From assembly GCA_002812745.2 (NCBI GenBank), contig NCSJ02000016.1:1-64000 (forward strand): a stretch of 64,000 bases of DNA, read 5' to 3'. This DNA is from Scytalidium lignicola (taxonomy: Eukaryota > Ascomycota > Leotiomycetes). The notes below the pieces were generated by a model that did no database searches, was not told the origin of the DNA, and worked only from the letters and a program-made list of their open reading frames with translations. The translations under genes were made by a program, and so were the position numbers. This document shows positions 33,773 through 46,487 of this stretch, piece after piece. Each line of letters starts with the position of its first letter. Within the stretch, counting starts at the first letter, position 1.

Positions 33773-36292
33773 GTGGGGCATGCTGAAGACTTGTGCTATC
33801 CGTTTCATAGCAATTGCTGGGCCCTGCTTCAATATATCAACCCCAACAATCTGTGTAATGAAGATATTAAAAGTTTATTCGACATCTTTGAGAGCATTCA
33901 TTATGACAGGAATTCTCGGTCTTTGAATTGGGGTCATAACTATTACCTCGAAGATATTTCAGATGCTTGTCTAGGCCGGAGAGGTTGTCAGAGCTACAGG
34001 GAGGATATCATGACTGCATATAAAACAGATCCAACCATCTTGGCCAATCCTTTGAGTTTCACCTCTGAGGGAATAGAAGCTGAAGGAAAAGAAGTTGGGG
34101 AAAGACAGCAGGGTATTAGGTCAATGGCATATATGGTTCATCGCAGCGCTCGTGCTGCCGACGATCATCCCGTTCCACCTACTGGCAATCTACCAATCCA
34201 ATCTGGGCTCTTATCACTTCCATCAGAGATTCTCGAGCTAATTCTGTGTAGACTCGACTTCTGCGATGCTCGGAATTTAGTGCAAAGTAGCATCTATCTT
34301 TCTAAGCTATACGGTAAAGATGGTCACCATTTGCCATCACAGTTTTGGGAGTCCAGGTTTTGGATGTATGGTGAGACTGCTTTTGCACGACCTATCAAGC
34401 CATCCTCGTACTCATGGAAGGACTGGTTTTTCATAATTAAATCCGGATTAGAAAAAGGGCCAAACAAATCGAATCTGCAAAATAGAAAAAGAATCTGGAA
34501 AATCGGAACTGAATTGATTACTCTATTGCACACCATTCAAGAACCTGATCGTGTTCTTCATAGCAATTCTGTCACACCGAAACAAATGCAAGGCTCTATA
34601 GCAAGTTGCCTAACTCTGAAACACGACGTGGAAGGGTGCCGTGAATTAAAACAAATATACGTGCCTTTGGACGATACGTACTCCAGATCCCAACTTTGTC
34701 TCATCACGCCCTTATATATTCTAGTATCAAATCGAAAATTGATTTCGGGCCTCAAATTTACATTCGATGATGGCAGGTCCATTAATGCAGGTTATATTTC
34801 AGGGAAGCAGCAAGAAGAAAATGAAGTTAACTTAAAACTTCGTCCTGGGGTTTTGTGGATAGTTTCTAGCCCATTTGGATTTGAAATGGTTTCACTAGAT
34901 GACTATCCACAAAATTTTCTCAACGCTTCTATCTCCCGCTATAGAATTAAGCTTGCCGTGGCTAAATGGTCTCTCGAAGGGATTAAGGGAATTCATCTTG
35001 GCATTGATGTATGTTTTATCTTCTGAATTGTTCAAGTATATCTAATATCGTTTTACTAGGCCATGCGAATCGTGAGGATCTGCTTTGAGAAGTCCGAACA
35101 AAAGAATCTGGATGATATCCTCTGGGAACTTCCTTATCCTTCATGCTCGCCATCAATGCATGAAAGTGATGTTACCTTTATGCATAAATTACAGAAAGAA
35201 TCATTTGTGCCAGCTTCAACTTTCTTTATTGAATCGCGACTAGGACAGCTTACGGCGATTAAAGTATATAGCCCTTTAAGAGAGCACGCTGGTATTACGG
35301 GAATCCGATTAGTTTATGATACGAGTTTTGAACAAACGTGGGGTTCCACTCATGATGTTGCTTCAATGTCCTTTTTTGTCAACNAAAAAAGAACAAATAG
35401 TGAAAGTCACGGTTTACAAAATTCAGTCTTTGGTTTGCAATTTACAAGTCAGTTACCTTATTTATCACAGAATTATATATATATAAATTAGTGACATCTT
35501 CTAACTTGACTTTATAGTTCACTACAAACCTTCATAGGACGAGCGGTGTTTTCCCTCAATTAAACTCTCCTGTATCTTTGGAGCGTGTCGACTATACAGT
35601 TTCGGATAATGGACATATTGTTGGTTTCTGTGGTTGTTTTGTGGTTGGTCCACCATTCCATAAACTTGAATCAAGCTCTCGACTAATTTTAGTAAAAGGA
35701 TTCACTTAGGCAATTAAACTGCTTTGGGATTTTAGCAACAACTACAGTTTCTTCTTTCATCTCGCCTTGGGTACCCCCAGATCCGCCTGCTCAGCTTTAT
35801 AAAGGCCCACTGCGAGACATTTCCCTTGCATGTATTGGAAGCCATGGCGTGTATCGATCTCGGATATCGCTAGAAAAGAATTATAGCTCGATTCAAGCAT
35901 CTATTAGCCTAGTTGCATCGAAATACCGCCGAGTAGGCCAAGTCACCGGAGTCTTCTTTCGCTCAAATCACGATATAAGCCATCCTGACTTACTTGGCCA
36001 GTGGACAGGAGAAGGTGAAATATACCACTTCAAAGAAGGCGAGCAGATTTTAGACCTGGAAGTTACAATGATTAAGCCGGCGTGCAAGTTACCACCGCGA
36101 GCGGGCCTCAAGCAAGTAAAAGAAGTAACCATAGTGACAAACCAAAGGAAAGTCAGCTGGGGTCAAGACACAATGCAAATTCATGATCGGGATCTTATAG
36201 ACACGAGTCAAGATGAGGACAGGATTTCAGAGATTCTTTGGGAGTTTAACGCCATTTTTGATCGAGTACATCGTGTACCCCCGAAAAGATAA
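33773..36292 (+). CDS. F-box protein with DUF7600-like body (5' end unresolved, frame errors)
   Basis: Fungal F-box protein, probably a substrate adaptor of SCF ubiquitin ligases; the target is unknown. The F-box is LLSLPSEILELILCRLDFCD. Before it sits YPFHSNCWALL, typical of a family with a Cys/His-containing N-terminus; after it a long beta-rich region. Exons: from before 33773 to 35008, then 35060-35447, then 35518-36292. The frame stays open upstream to 33632 with no ATG, so a further 5' exon is likely and 33773 is only an inner boundary. Two base errors: the N at 35384 (deletion gives VNKKEQIVKVTVYKIQ) and one surplus base in AAAAGG at 35694-35699 (removal links LILVKDS to LRQLNCFGILATTTV). 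Corrected, the shown exons sum to 799 codons including the stop. Confidence 0.72.
35384..35384. other. N next to A6 inside the F-box gene
   Basis: Deleting it keeps one frame to a normal GT-AG intron (35448-35517). Counting it as a base leads to a stop before that splice can be used. Confidence 0.75.
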
Positions 36293-37726
36293 AGAAAATC
36301 CAAAAAAANCAAAATTTCACTTCCATTTAGATAAACCAGCGTCCCACCCCCCCCTCCCATACCTCATATCACATCCGATAATATAATTTTTGTATGAATT
36401 ACCCTCGTGGCGAGTATGTATGGTCACATTTTCTTTTTTTGAAACCCATCCTGAGGCTGTTGTTCATACGCCGAGCCCTTGGCACCAAGCCCCCGTTCCC
36501 ACTCTCCGCTCGCCCAGCCCTTTTCCACTCTGGGCCAGACAAGCTCTGCGACCAACCGCTGCCAATCCATCTTAACCCGTGATATTGGCACCCGTTTCCA
36601 AGCGCGGCAAGAGAATGCGAAGCTCACTCACAAGCTTAGGGGGGACTACCATTCGAGGGTTAGTTTGGTTCTGGATATTCAGTCGGTGGCCCCTCAGCCC
36701 TGGGACGATGACACGAGGGGACGCGCAATGTCCTGATGCCAGATGGTGAGCTGAAGGCGTTGACAAGAGGTCTTGGAAGCTTGGTATTTATGAGGGGCTT
36801 TGGGGGGGCTGGGGAGCTATGGCTTCTTGGATCTTTGGAGCTTGGACTCTGTGTCTAACGGTGCGCTCCAAGTTGGTGTGTGTGTGGCATTCTCACTCAT
36901 GCTAGGCAATGAAAGATCGAACCATCATCGATTATACTGTATTATATCGCCATATAACGGAAGTACAGAATATACAATACCACGGTTTTTACGAAGTAAT
37001 CGATGGTGGAGGTTATTTTTCAACAACATACCATCCCAGCTTGCTGACAGAGATCTAAAAGGGCGAGGCTACTAAGTTATTCCATCGAGGCTTTGCTGAC
37101 ATTGCATCGCATTTGCCAATACGATACAGCAAGCCCCGCTATGATTCTCTTTTCAAACCGTAATATTAAAGTTGTAATAATTACTTGTACTGCAGCATTT
37201 ACGGCAAAAGAGTCACAATTCCAATTCACCAATCAGCAATGGTTTCGCATATCCTCTTCTATCCTATGATGTGCCAGAAATCCCACTTAGCCCCAATGGT
37301 TGAGTCATCCGAGGCATTTGCCTTTTGCGGTTCAACCTCAATCCTTGAAAACCACCTTGAACTGCGCATCAAAGGTAGGTAGGTAGGAGCGCCTCTCCAA
37401 TTTACATGTATATTGCGCCTACGAGTATGCCTTGGGTGACTCAAAGGTAAAAGAAAAATCTTAAAATCTATACAAATATAGAGAATTTACTTATTTACTT
37501 CTTTGGAGCGTAGGAAAGCAAACAAGTTTTCTGTTGCGTATTAATTCAAAAAAAAAAAACAAGAGATTTTCTTTTTTTTTATTCGTCTTGATTGAGAAAG
37601 AGCTTAACTAAAGATTCTATTTTCTCCTTCTTTTTGCTCCATTTTCTCTTCATCTTCTTTTCTTCCTTTCTAGATCTNAAAAAAATATCTAACCAAGGAA
37701 CAAGTTTCCTTGGAAATTAGAAAATA
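36293..37726. other. Intergenic, no gene seen
   Basis: About 1.4 kb between two rightward genes. Contains Ns at 36309 and 37678 and A/T runs. No protein-like frame. Confidence 0.5.
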
Positions 37727-39920
37727 ATGGCGGCCCAATCAATCACACTAGATGGTGATGATGCTCAGGACTTGATCACACATCTGCAGCATGACTATGC
37801 CATGCCAACTGACCAGTGGTGGGAAGACGCAAAGCTGAAGTATTCTCAACTCTGCTCACTTCTAATTCACGACCAATCAACCAATAAACCATCTGCGGAG
37901 GATGAGGAGAAGGAGGATCCTGGTAAAGATGCCACTGAGGAGGAGGATGCCTCTGCGGCCAGTTACAGACTAGCCCGTCAAGGCGCTCTTCCTATCATCA
38001 CCGTCCTCCCTGCTGGAACGCATACCCTACGACTTGCGGCTATGGACGAAGACCTAGATTGTGTAGTATTTGGTACGGTTCGGGGTCTGTTGTTCCTTGA
38101 ATTGCTGTGGGAAGGTATTGCGCGTGCTCAGGAAAGGGGGGCTAGTGTTGTTGTGCACGTGGTTAAACAAACTCCGATGCCGAGGGTTGTTCTTCGTATT
38201 GATTCCAAGACTTTTGGTGTTACTTATTTCCAGTGTGAGGAGTTGGTGAGGAGGTAAGTTGGTTTTTTTCTTCTATCNTTTTTTTTTTTGGGAGAAGAGA
38301 GATGGCTTTTTGGCCTTTTTCTTCTTCGCAGTTTAATGTGCCTAGCTGACCTAGTTGGTTTTGTAGATTCCCTAGGATCTTAGATGCAGATCCAGACTTC
38401 CTCCAGAAAGAATGTGGAGGGGATGTCAGGGAAGTAGTCGAGAGTCTGCAGAAGACTGATGAGTACCGGCAAGTCCTAGAGAAATATCCAGCTCGAAGAA
38501 CTGCCTATTACTTTTTCCGTGCATGGGCCATCACAAGAGGGATCTTTGGTGCTGAGTTTGGATATCTGTCTCCAAGAGACATTGTTCGTCTGTTACAACC
38601 CGTGGACTCCGAATTGTCACAGCCATCTAGCGGAGAATCCCTGAAGTTGATTATCTACCACTTATATAGCCAACATTCTTCATGTTCCGAAACCCCGGCG
38701 TGTGTTTGCAGATACACACCAGCCAAGGGCTGGACAAAGGACTGGTTTCGAACCTTCCACAGGGAGATTTCTAGTATGGTTAAGATCATTGATCAGCAGA
38801 AGGAGCAACGGCAATCTATGTCTCCACTTGACTGGGCTAGCTTGATGTTAGAACTAGAAACAGAGCCTTTCCATAGGAAACTAGGTTTTCCATGTTATGT
38901 GAGAGTCAAGATGATGTATCTTGGCAACTCACGCGCGGTGGGAGGGAAGTGGATTTCTATGGTCCAGGAAAACCTAGTGCGTCTTAAACAGGGTATGTTG
39001 TTTCCCTTGTATTTCCTCTTCAAAGAAGAGACAAGAATATAGCTACTTCCACCTCACAATGCACATTAAAGCATACAATGTTAACCGCTGACTTACCGCC
39101 GCAGACATCGAAACTCGTATATCCCCCAAACCCGCCATCCGAATCTGGCCCCAACGTCTAGTAAGCAGCACTGCTGAGACAGAAGACGACATCTATGAAG
39201 GAAATTTCATCCTAGGTGCATCGCCTCCAGGACTACCTCAAGAAAAGGGACAAGACACAAGTCACGTTCTCCCAGACTTCCGATCCCGCATCGGAGAGAT
39301 CTCCTCACAATGGCAACGCCAACTCCAGCGCTCCGTCCTCGCCATCGCAGGCCAATGCATCCTTGATGTGGAAGTCACCACTGCGAAAGCATTGGCAGCT
39401 GAAGATTTCCAAACCTGCAAGAGGAAATGGCCGCGAGCCGTCGTGAAGTTCGAGGAAGATAGTGGTCTACATGGCATTGGGAATTCCGCCACTGGAGATA
39501 TTGATTTACCATCATCATCACCCGCGCCAAGCAGACACAAAAAGACAAAGAAGAATAAAAGTGCATGGAATAAGAACAATAGTAATGATCATGATGACAC
39601 CAAGGATGATGACACTAAAGATGAAGAACAAGTACAACAGCAGGACGACAATAAAACCAAACTCCGCCCGGCCCTCGACGTTCTACACCGTCTCCGCCAC
39701 GACCGCGAATACGACATCGACCAGTTCGTCATAGGATACCTTGATCGGTTCGGCGGGATGCGGGAAAAGGGGGTCGCGGAGTGGGAAGCGGATGTCTCGG
39801 GGGAAGAATTCGTGCCGCAGAGTCGGATTTGGTATTTCAAGCATGTTGGGAGTGGAGAGGTGGTGTGGGATAGGGAGAGGAAGGTTGATTTGATATTTGG
39901 GANGGGGGAAGGTGGTTTAG
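37727..39920 (+). CDS. Nucleotidyltransferase/PAP-like protein with MJ1316 domain
   Basis: Probable RNA-end processing enzyme. Exons 37727-38253, 38367-38992 and 39105-39920, introns 113 and 112 bp. Residues about 90-175 look like a polymerase-beta-type nucleotidyltransferase: LPAGTHTLRLAAMDEDLDCV carries a G(T/S)...DxD pattern and a beta-strand with RVVLRIDSKTFGVTYFQ. Residues about 176-300 resemble the central domain of poly(A)/CCA-type polymerases (TAYYFFRAWAITRGIFGAEF, GYLSPRDIVRLL). After a Lys/Asp linker the C-terminus is an MJ1316/DUF504 domain: ALDVLHRLRHDREYDIDQFV, IGYLDRFGGMREK and VPQSRIWYFKHVGSGEVVWD. That domain is proposed to recognise 2',3'-cyclic phosphate RNA ends. Deleting the N at 39903 ends the protein at 39920 (655 residues); keeping it extends the frame to 39958. 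Confidence 0.75.
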
Positions 39921-40380
39921 CGGGCCCAGGACCACGTTTTCGTTCGTTCGTTCGATAAAGCAGGAGAAACTAAAGTGCTTCTTANTAACTTGGGGACTCT
40001 TGATATTTTAGTAAGTCAATTGAAATTGAAGTGGGCTTGCGGATTCTCGTGGTTGGGGGAGGTGAATCTCAAACTCTAGTCTGCTAGGGTGAAGATTGAT
40101 ACTTGGTTCTATTAAAGATGTTGGGGGATGGATAACTCAATAAGAAAGGGGCAGCCGGGGCCGTTTTAAGGAGAAACGCTCCAAATTGTTAGGGCCATAG
40201 ATTACTATCCTATTCTATAGTGATAAATCATCATATCAAATGATGATATCCATCCCATCTATCTAAATATCCACCCTGGTATTATTCATTAATAACCTTG
40301 TATCTATATATACACACACACCGTCCTCCCATCGATTTATAACCCCAAAATTAAGAAGAGAGAAAGAAAAAAACTTCTAT
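39921..40380. other. Convergent 3' region, no gene seen
   Basis: Between converging genes, AT-rich, with one N (39985) that is not at a homopolymer. Confidence 0.5.
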
Positions 40381-41350
40381 TTACACACTTTCATCCCCCT
40401 CATCCCTCCTCCTCGACACAGCACCCATCTCCCAAACCCCACCAACACCCCCATACGCAGCCTCCGGCCTCGCCAGTCCAGCCTCCACATCCTCAACGAT
40501 TCTGCCTTCCATCTCCCGCCGTCTCTTCTCCTCCGCTTCGCGTCTAGCTCGCTCTTCCTCCGCTGGGTCGCCGGAGTAGTTCCCTGCGCCGCCGCGGCCG
40601 GAGCGGAAGTTTGGTCTGGGTTTCGGTGCTGGTGTTGGTGCCGAAACTGTGGGTACTGGGGAGGTTGTGGAAGATGAAGGTGTTGTTGGAGAGGTGGAAG
40701 AAGATGGTGATGATGCTGTGATGGTGGAGACGTATTCCCAATTTCCGGCTCCGCCGCGGCCGGTGTGGAGGTATTCTTTCTGANGGGGGAGATTGGGCTG
40801 GGGGAGAGGATTGTGGTGAGCGTGGTGATGATTGGGGGGAGTGTGGGTTGTGAGGAGGGGGATGAGGGCGATGTGGTGGTGGTGGGTTCTGAAGACGGGA
40901 GTTGGGGTTCTGGGTCCTAGATTTTTGGTGTTAGTTAGGTTATTCCTTTTTCTCCTTTTCATTGTCGAATATTTTATATAGTTTTCTGAATTATAGTGCC
41001 TCGTATAATCTGTACAGTACAGTACAGTACAACACTGTAACTTTTTACAAGAAGAAAAAGGAAGAATCTTAATTGAATTTGGACAGATGACAAAAAGAAG
41101 AATAAAATNAAAAAAGACCTGAGAAACCTGCACATCTACTGTACTATGTACTTACCCTCAAGAATGACGGTAATGCAGGCATGTACTGCGCAAACAACGA
41201 CTGCACAGCCGCGGCAATGGGGCTCGTGGCCTCATTCGCAGCCGCATCATCATTCTTCTGCGCATCGTTGAGGTCTTTCTTGGGATGGTAATTACCCGCA
41301 CCACCTCGGCCGACCTTCCTATAGGGCTCAGATGAGGTCGTCGTCGACAT
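40381..41350 (-). CDS. DUF3602 protein with three GRGGAGN motifs (frame uncertain at N)
   Basis: Fungus-specific DUF3602 family; function unknown. Exon 1 (41350-41156) starts MSTTTSSEPYRKVGRGGAGNY. A 239-bp intron (40917-41155, acceptor AATCTAG) leads to exon 2 (40916-40381). That exon has a Ser/Thr/Pro-rich linker and two more motifs, EYLHTGRGGAGNWEY and FRSGRGGAGNYSG. It ends in an acidic and basic helix (EEERARREAEEKRRREMEGR). The frame breaks at N (40784) beside five G. Deleting the N and one more G gives 243 codons including the stop and joins ILSPSPISP to QKEYLHTGRGG; deleting the N alone does not. I take the run length to be wrong. Confidence 0.75.
41012..41030. repeat. (GTACA)3 GTAC repeat
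   Basis: Pentamer run inside the DUF3602 intron, first of many GTAC/CTGTAC words across the next 5 kb. Confidence 0.9.
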
Positions 41351-43684
41351 TTTTTTTTTGTGCTGGCAGGTAGCAAGCGGTGGTGTTCCGTTCTCGGAAG
41401 AGGGTGATCGAGTGGTCTAGGCCCAGCCGTCGGGATAGAGTTTGGCTACTCTGGGTTTTGCTTTGGCTCTAAACGTCTGGACAGGTGCTTGATTGAGCTT
41501 GGTGGATGGCGAGGGTGGAGCTTTTAGTATTTTGTCGATCTGGCGTGGATGATGATGATGTTGCGAGGTGGAGTTGCAGTGCAGTGGGTTGAAGAATTGA
41601 AGCGCACTCTTATCTCATCATTCTCGCCAAGACTCTTTTGCTCCCCCTCAAGCCATCCGACTGCGAAGTTGCTTTTTGCCCTTGGCAACCATAGTCCTGG
41701 TATCTACATTTTCCTTTCTGACTTGGGTGTACTGGAGTATAGCACCAAAAGCGTACAGTACGAAGAGACGGAGTTCTACTGGAGCTCCAATGGCAGATGG
41801 TGGGATGCTTGGCCGCGCGATAAGATCAACCCCAAGCTGCTGGATTCTTGCTGCCGGCCCGAGCTCAGTGCAACGCGGGTTGCGGGGTATGATGGGAGAT
41901 CCCCGAATAGGATCAGAAGAAATATATTTATCCCAATGATAGCATCTACAAGTAGCACTGCAGTAGAGTCCACGAAGGTGCAGCAGAATGATACAGCAGC
42001 AGAGTAAATTCAAATGCCCCAATCAACACTGCACCGGATAATGGAGATACAGTACAGTATCAGAAAAAGAACGGACAGCATCGAATTGCTGGGTGGGATT
42101 ATCAAGGATTATCAAGCCCTTCGGTGGCATCTCCCCTAGTGCTTGCCCCACGGCCTCGACGGCTTCCAACTGCTTCCACGGCTCGAGTTGTGATAAGGAA
42201 ACGCTTTCTCGTCTCTTATTTCTCCATGCGGATGGATCGACGGCTCAATACATGAAGTTGCTGGTTCCCACGGGTGTATTGATTGGCAAACGAAGGAGTT
42301 GTCGAATAATAAGTTATCCCCCACCACGGATTGCCTCTTTGAATTGCTCTATGCTGGTGCCTCGTCTACTCCAGTAGTTGCCATATCTACTTGGATGGAG
42401 ATGGAAATCACATGCACTGTACAGTTTAGTACACCCCGTGACTTGCCTCGGTCCTCTTTCCGATTTCCAAGCTGCTTCTAACGTCATGTCCTGCCTCAGG
42501 ATCCGAAGAAGCCGAGTTTCACGTCAGCTAAAACAAAAAAACAAAAAAACAAAAAACTTCTGTTCCAGAATGATCCCATGTGCGGCGTTTGCGGCGTCTT
42601 GAAAAGGGCTGACTGTCTCACAGTCCTTACGTCAGCTCCGATTTCGCAGTTCTCCCCTTTTGCCGTCGCCACTTCTCTCTTTCTCCACGGGTAATTGCAA
42701 CCACTTTTATCATCAGAAGGGGNAAAAAAAGCTACACAGAAAATAATTTTTTTGTGTTGGGGGACAAAAATTCCCCAAAATTTCTCGGAAAGACCCTGGA
42801 TTCCCAGGCCCAGGATTTGCTTTCGTGCCAAGGCGACGGAATGAGGGGTAAGACCCTGGGCAAAGACTGGAGTGCATGACCTGCATTAGCTGCTTTTGGT
42901 GCTGTCTGGTGCTCTTGGGTGCTGTCTGGCCTTCCCAGAAGGGAAAAGGGGGGTGGGAATATGGGATTGCAAGAATGGTCAGGCCAAAAAAAATAATACT
43001 GTACTGTACAGCTTTGAGCATGGAAGATATATCCTGCGGTATGATGACGATCCACGATTGGACGAAGATGGAAAAATAATTACCTCACCAATACAGTACC
43101 TGCAACAGAACAGATGAGAATAAGTTATCCAATTGACCAGCAAGAGCAGGAAAAGAAGATGCGCTGCGGCATTTTCACCCAGCGAAAGGTGCCACACCAT
43201 TTTCTTCTTCTTTCTTTCCCTAGGGAGGGAGGAAGAGGGGGTGGAGAGTTGCAGAGCGGCGAGTGGGACAAGCTTCTGCCTCCAGACCAAAACCAACCCA
43301 CAAACTCTCCCCTCTTTCTCGGACTCCGGAGGGACATCTGCTCTCCCTGCGCTACAACATTGCACGAATTAAATTAAACACAATAAGTTAAAACCACCTT
43401 GTCTGGTAATGAAGCGAGGGACTCAACAGGATAGAGTAATAGTAGTGCTAACTAGTACAGTACTAACACTACCACAGACCCCTTCTCCACGATCCAGGCT
43501 CGTTTATAGTACATTGAATTGCATNAAAAAAGAACCTGGGGTCACAACGACTTTCCCCAAGCAGATAATGAGAAAGTACAGCAGCATACTGCACAAATAC
43601 GGTATAGACAGTTAGCTATTTTGATTCAAGGAGAAGAGAAAAAACCTGTTAAGTACTAACAACAGAAAACATTGGAATTAAACG

Positions 43685-43700
43685 TCTCTCTCTCTCTCTC
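43685..43700. repeat. (TC)8 microsatellite
   Basis: Perfect TC run in the gene-poor stretch. Confidence 0.9.
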
Positions 43701-43809
43701 ATTTATATCCAAATTTAATAACACCGTAGTTTAACCCCATCCGTCCAACTTCTGCCCTTTANTTTTTTGTTTTGGATTACGCCAATTATCAATATATACA
43801 GCATTTACC

Positions 43810-43833
43810 GTACTGTACTGTACTGTACTGTAC
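43810..43833. repeat. (GTACT)4 GTAC repeat
   Basis: 24-nt perfect pentamer run; each GTACTGTAC nonamer is near-palindromic. Confidence 0.95.
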
Positions 43834-43974
43834 ATAAAAAATGTGGACATGGCTTACTACAGAAAAAAATCATTTTATAAAAAGAAAAGCGAGGCTCGTG
43901 TTGCTGCTGATTACTACTGTACAAGTACGGTAACCATGATGCTGCTCCATGATGACGCATCTTCTGACCATGAC

Positions 43975-43992
43975 TGATGATGATGATGATGA
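43975..43992. repeat. (TGA)6 microsatellite
   Basis: Perfect trinucleotide run, non-coding. Confidence 0.9.
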
Positions 43993-44037
43993 CAGTGAGA
44001 TAACAGTGGGTTTAGATTTATGATTTTTAATGCGCGG

Positions 44038-44054
44038 TATATATATATATATAT
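44038..44054. repeat. (TA)8 microsatellite
   Basis: Perfect TA run, non-coding. Confidence 0.9.
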
Positions 44055-46462
44055 TGTTTCTTGTTCCTTGTTCTGTATGTCGAGAAAGTTACCATCTATC
44101 TCGTCTGTGCAATATCAGAGTTGAGTACCTCCATACGTAAGGTACAAAAGCTCAACCTAAACTTTGACCTTTTTGTGCGTTTTCTTGGAAGCGGATAAAC
44201 TAAAAGTGGATATTTGGCTGATGGATGGATACCAACATAAGTAAAAAAAACGTATGACGTGCTTGTTTATGGTTTGGATTAATAGGGTCGGTCTAGAAGC
44301 NTTTTTTAACTGGAGACAACCTGGGCGGAGTGTACCTTAACCCCACTCCATTGAACTTGGGTACTTGGCATGTGGCATTTGGCATTTGTGACATTCTATT
44401 TTCCCCTATCATGCCAATTGAATGGGAAATGTGTACTGTACTGTATTGTACATCCGGTACGAAATGTGCGAAAAGAGAGATACAGTACGTGTAATGCAAG
44501 GTACAGTACAGTTCGTGTGGTGGATGAATTTTTTTTTTTCCCCCGTGAAGAGGNAAAAAATTGATAAGAAGCTTCTTCCGAATTTGGATGATTTATTTGA
44601 TGGGTTACGGTACGGTATGGGTACGGAAGTACACCCGGATAAGTCGCAGGTTGGGTATTATTGGAAAACAGACACCTTCCCTTGTAACGTAGCGTTGCGT
44701 AGCTATCTACGGACGTACTGCTGCATACCTGAACTGTAATCTATCTCGTTTATGGTATCTGTCCTCAAATCTATTATCTTTCTCTATCTATCCCCTCGAT
44801 GTTATCTACAGAAAAGTGTTACTTGTACCATTTCTCGACTTGTCATTCGCAGAGCGAGTGGGTACTTGGTTGCTTGGTGCTGTACTCTATCGCTTTTGGG
44901 CATGGGCTTCGATTTGACCATTGCGGGTGCGTTTGACGAATTATTATCACCGTCCCTTCTTGCTCTACAGACTAATTTAGTCCCCCACAAAAGGCCAGGT
45001 TGAGGCAACTTTTCGAAGAAATAACGTGATCGAGGGGAATAATAAATTCTTTTTCTCTCAACCTAGCTGGCAGTAATTGGAAAGTGCAGGATAGTACGTA
45101 CTGTACTGTACAGTGCCCGGCCTATTAAAGCATGAAAATAAGTTTATCGACGCAAGTAATGAGTTAGGTCCCCCCTTGTGGCATGTGGGGGGATGCATAA
45201 CAGCTGGGACGACCACGAAAAACTCACCACAACCCGTACCACTTTTTTCTAGAATAAAAAGTAAAAATAAAATCAAAACCACAACTTTTCATTTTTTTTG
45301 GTTCNTTTTTTTCGTTACAGTAGACTGACCGATCTTTCTAGATCATGCGTCCTACGGTACTTGTATTATACAAGTAATGCCAAATACNTTTTTTAAAAAA
45401 ATAGTTGATTAATCCTATCTCTATCAAATGATCCAGGTGACCCGTGATCGAGCACTATTGGCTGGCTGGGGGTGGGTTTAGCGCGCGTTTCGCACGGAAG
45501 GGGATTAGTTTACAGGCTTGTGGTGGGCAGATGGACGAGGAAATGGGTGGGTGATATGTTTTGATATCAGATTACTAAGGTTGGCTTAAAGGCAAGTGTG
45601 GCTATGAGAGTGAGCTGCTTTACCCGCCACTGCAGTACAACTGACTTTTGAGTTGAGAGTGGAGTGAGACTGGTGAATTGTGGTCGTTAGAATCATGGGA
45701 TTGTAAGTTGTCATTGAACGCTGATGGGGGAAGGGAAATATTCCGTAAGACAGCGTGGCAAACTAGGAAGGAATCATGTCCCCGAAAGATGCGTCACGCT
45801 GCGGTACCTCACATAAGTGTTTCGTAAGGGAACCAGCACGCGGGCGATCTGGTGCTTAGTCGGCTGCTGCTGATCTGGATCATTTCTGCCTGGGTCACTC
45901 ACTGACTTTGACCGTGTACTCTGATGTATTTCTGGTTCCAGCCGGGCTTTTTGTTGCGCCTCTAGGGTGGTTTGGTGGTGCTGGGGTGGTGATGATGCGG
46001 AAGTCCAGAACTATGGACTTGGGTTTAGTAGGTCCACTTGCCATTTGCCATTTTGCCATTTTGCCATTTGCCATGATGACTCTTGAATTTGCCCATGAGT
46101 AATTACTGTATCAAACTTTTTCTTTTTTTGACTGCTGTTTCTGGTACCTGACGGAATCTTCGCTGCCGACCCCATCCGGGCATTTCTTGTCCTCTACTGT
46201 GTTCTTACGTGTACCCGTACCATGCTTGTACTGTACCTGCGCTCCGTCAACTCCGCAAGTCAACGTGGCGTGGGCTGCTGGGGAGGGAGGGGGGAAGCTT
46301 TTCGTACCTGTCGCCTTGTGATGTCGGTCCTGCGCCGCGTCAGGAATATTAATCAGTTGCAGTTTGCAGCAATGTAGTGAAGCCGTTCGTGATCTGTCCT
46401 TCCCCTGCTCAGCCGTAACGTTCGTACACCTAGAGAGACCCAGAGAGATCCAGCCAGCCAGA

Positions 46463-46487
46463 CCTGCCCTGCCCTGCCCTGCCCTGC
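46463..46487. repeat. (CCTGC)5 repeat
   Basis: Perfect pentamer run in the C/T-rich region upstream of the C2H2 gene. Confidence 0.95.

Noticed and set aside
41549..42022. Opposed frames of 152 and 124 codons in the gene-poor stretch
   Set aside because: They overlap antiparallel, neither has a recognisable domain, and they start in repetitive sequence.
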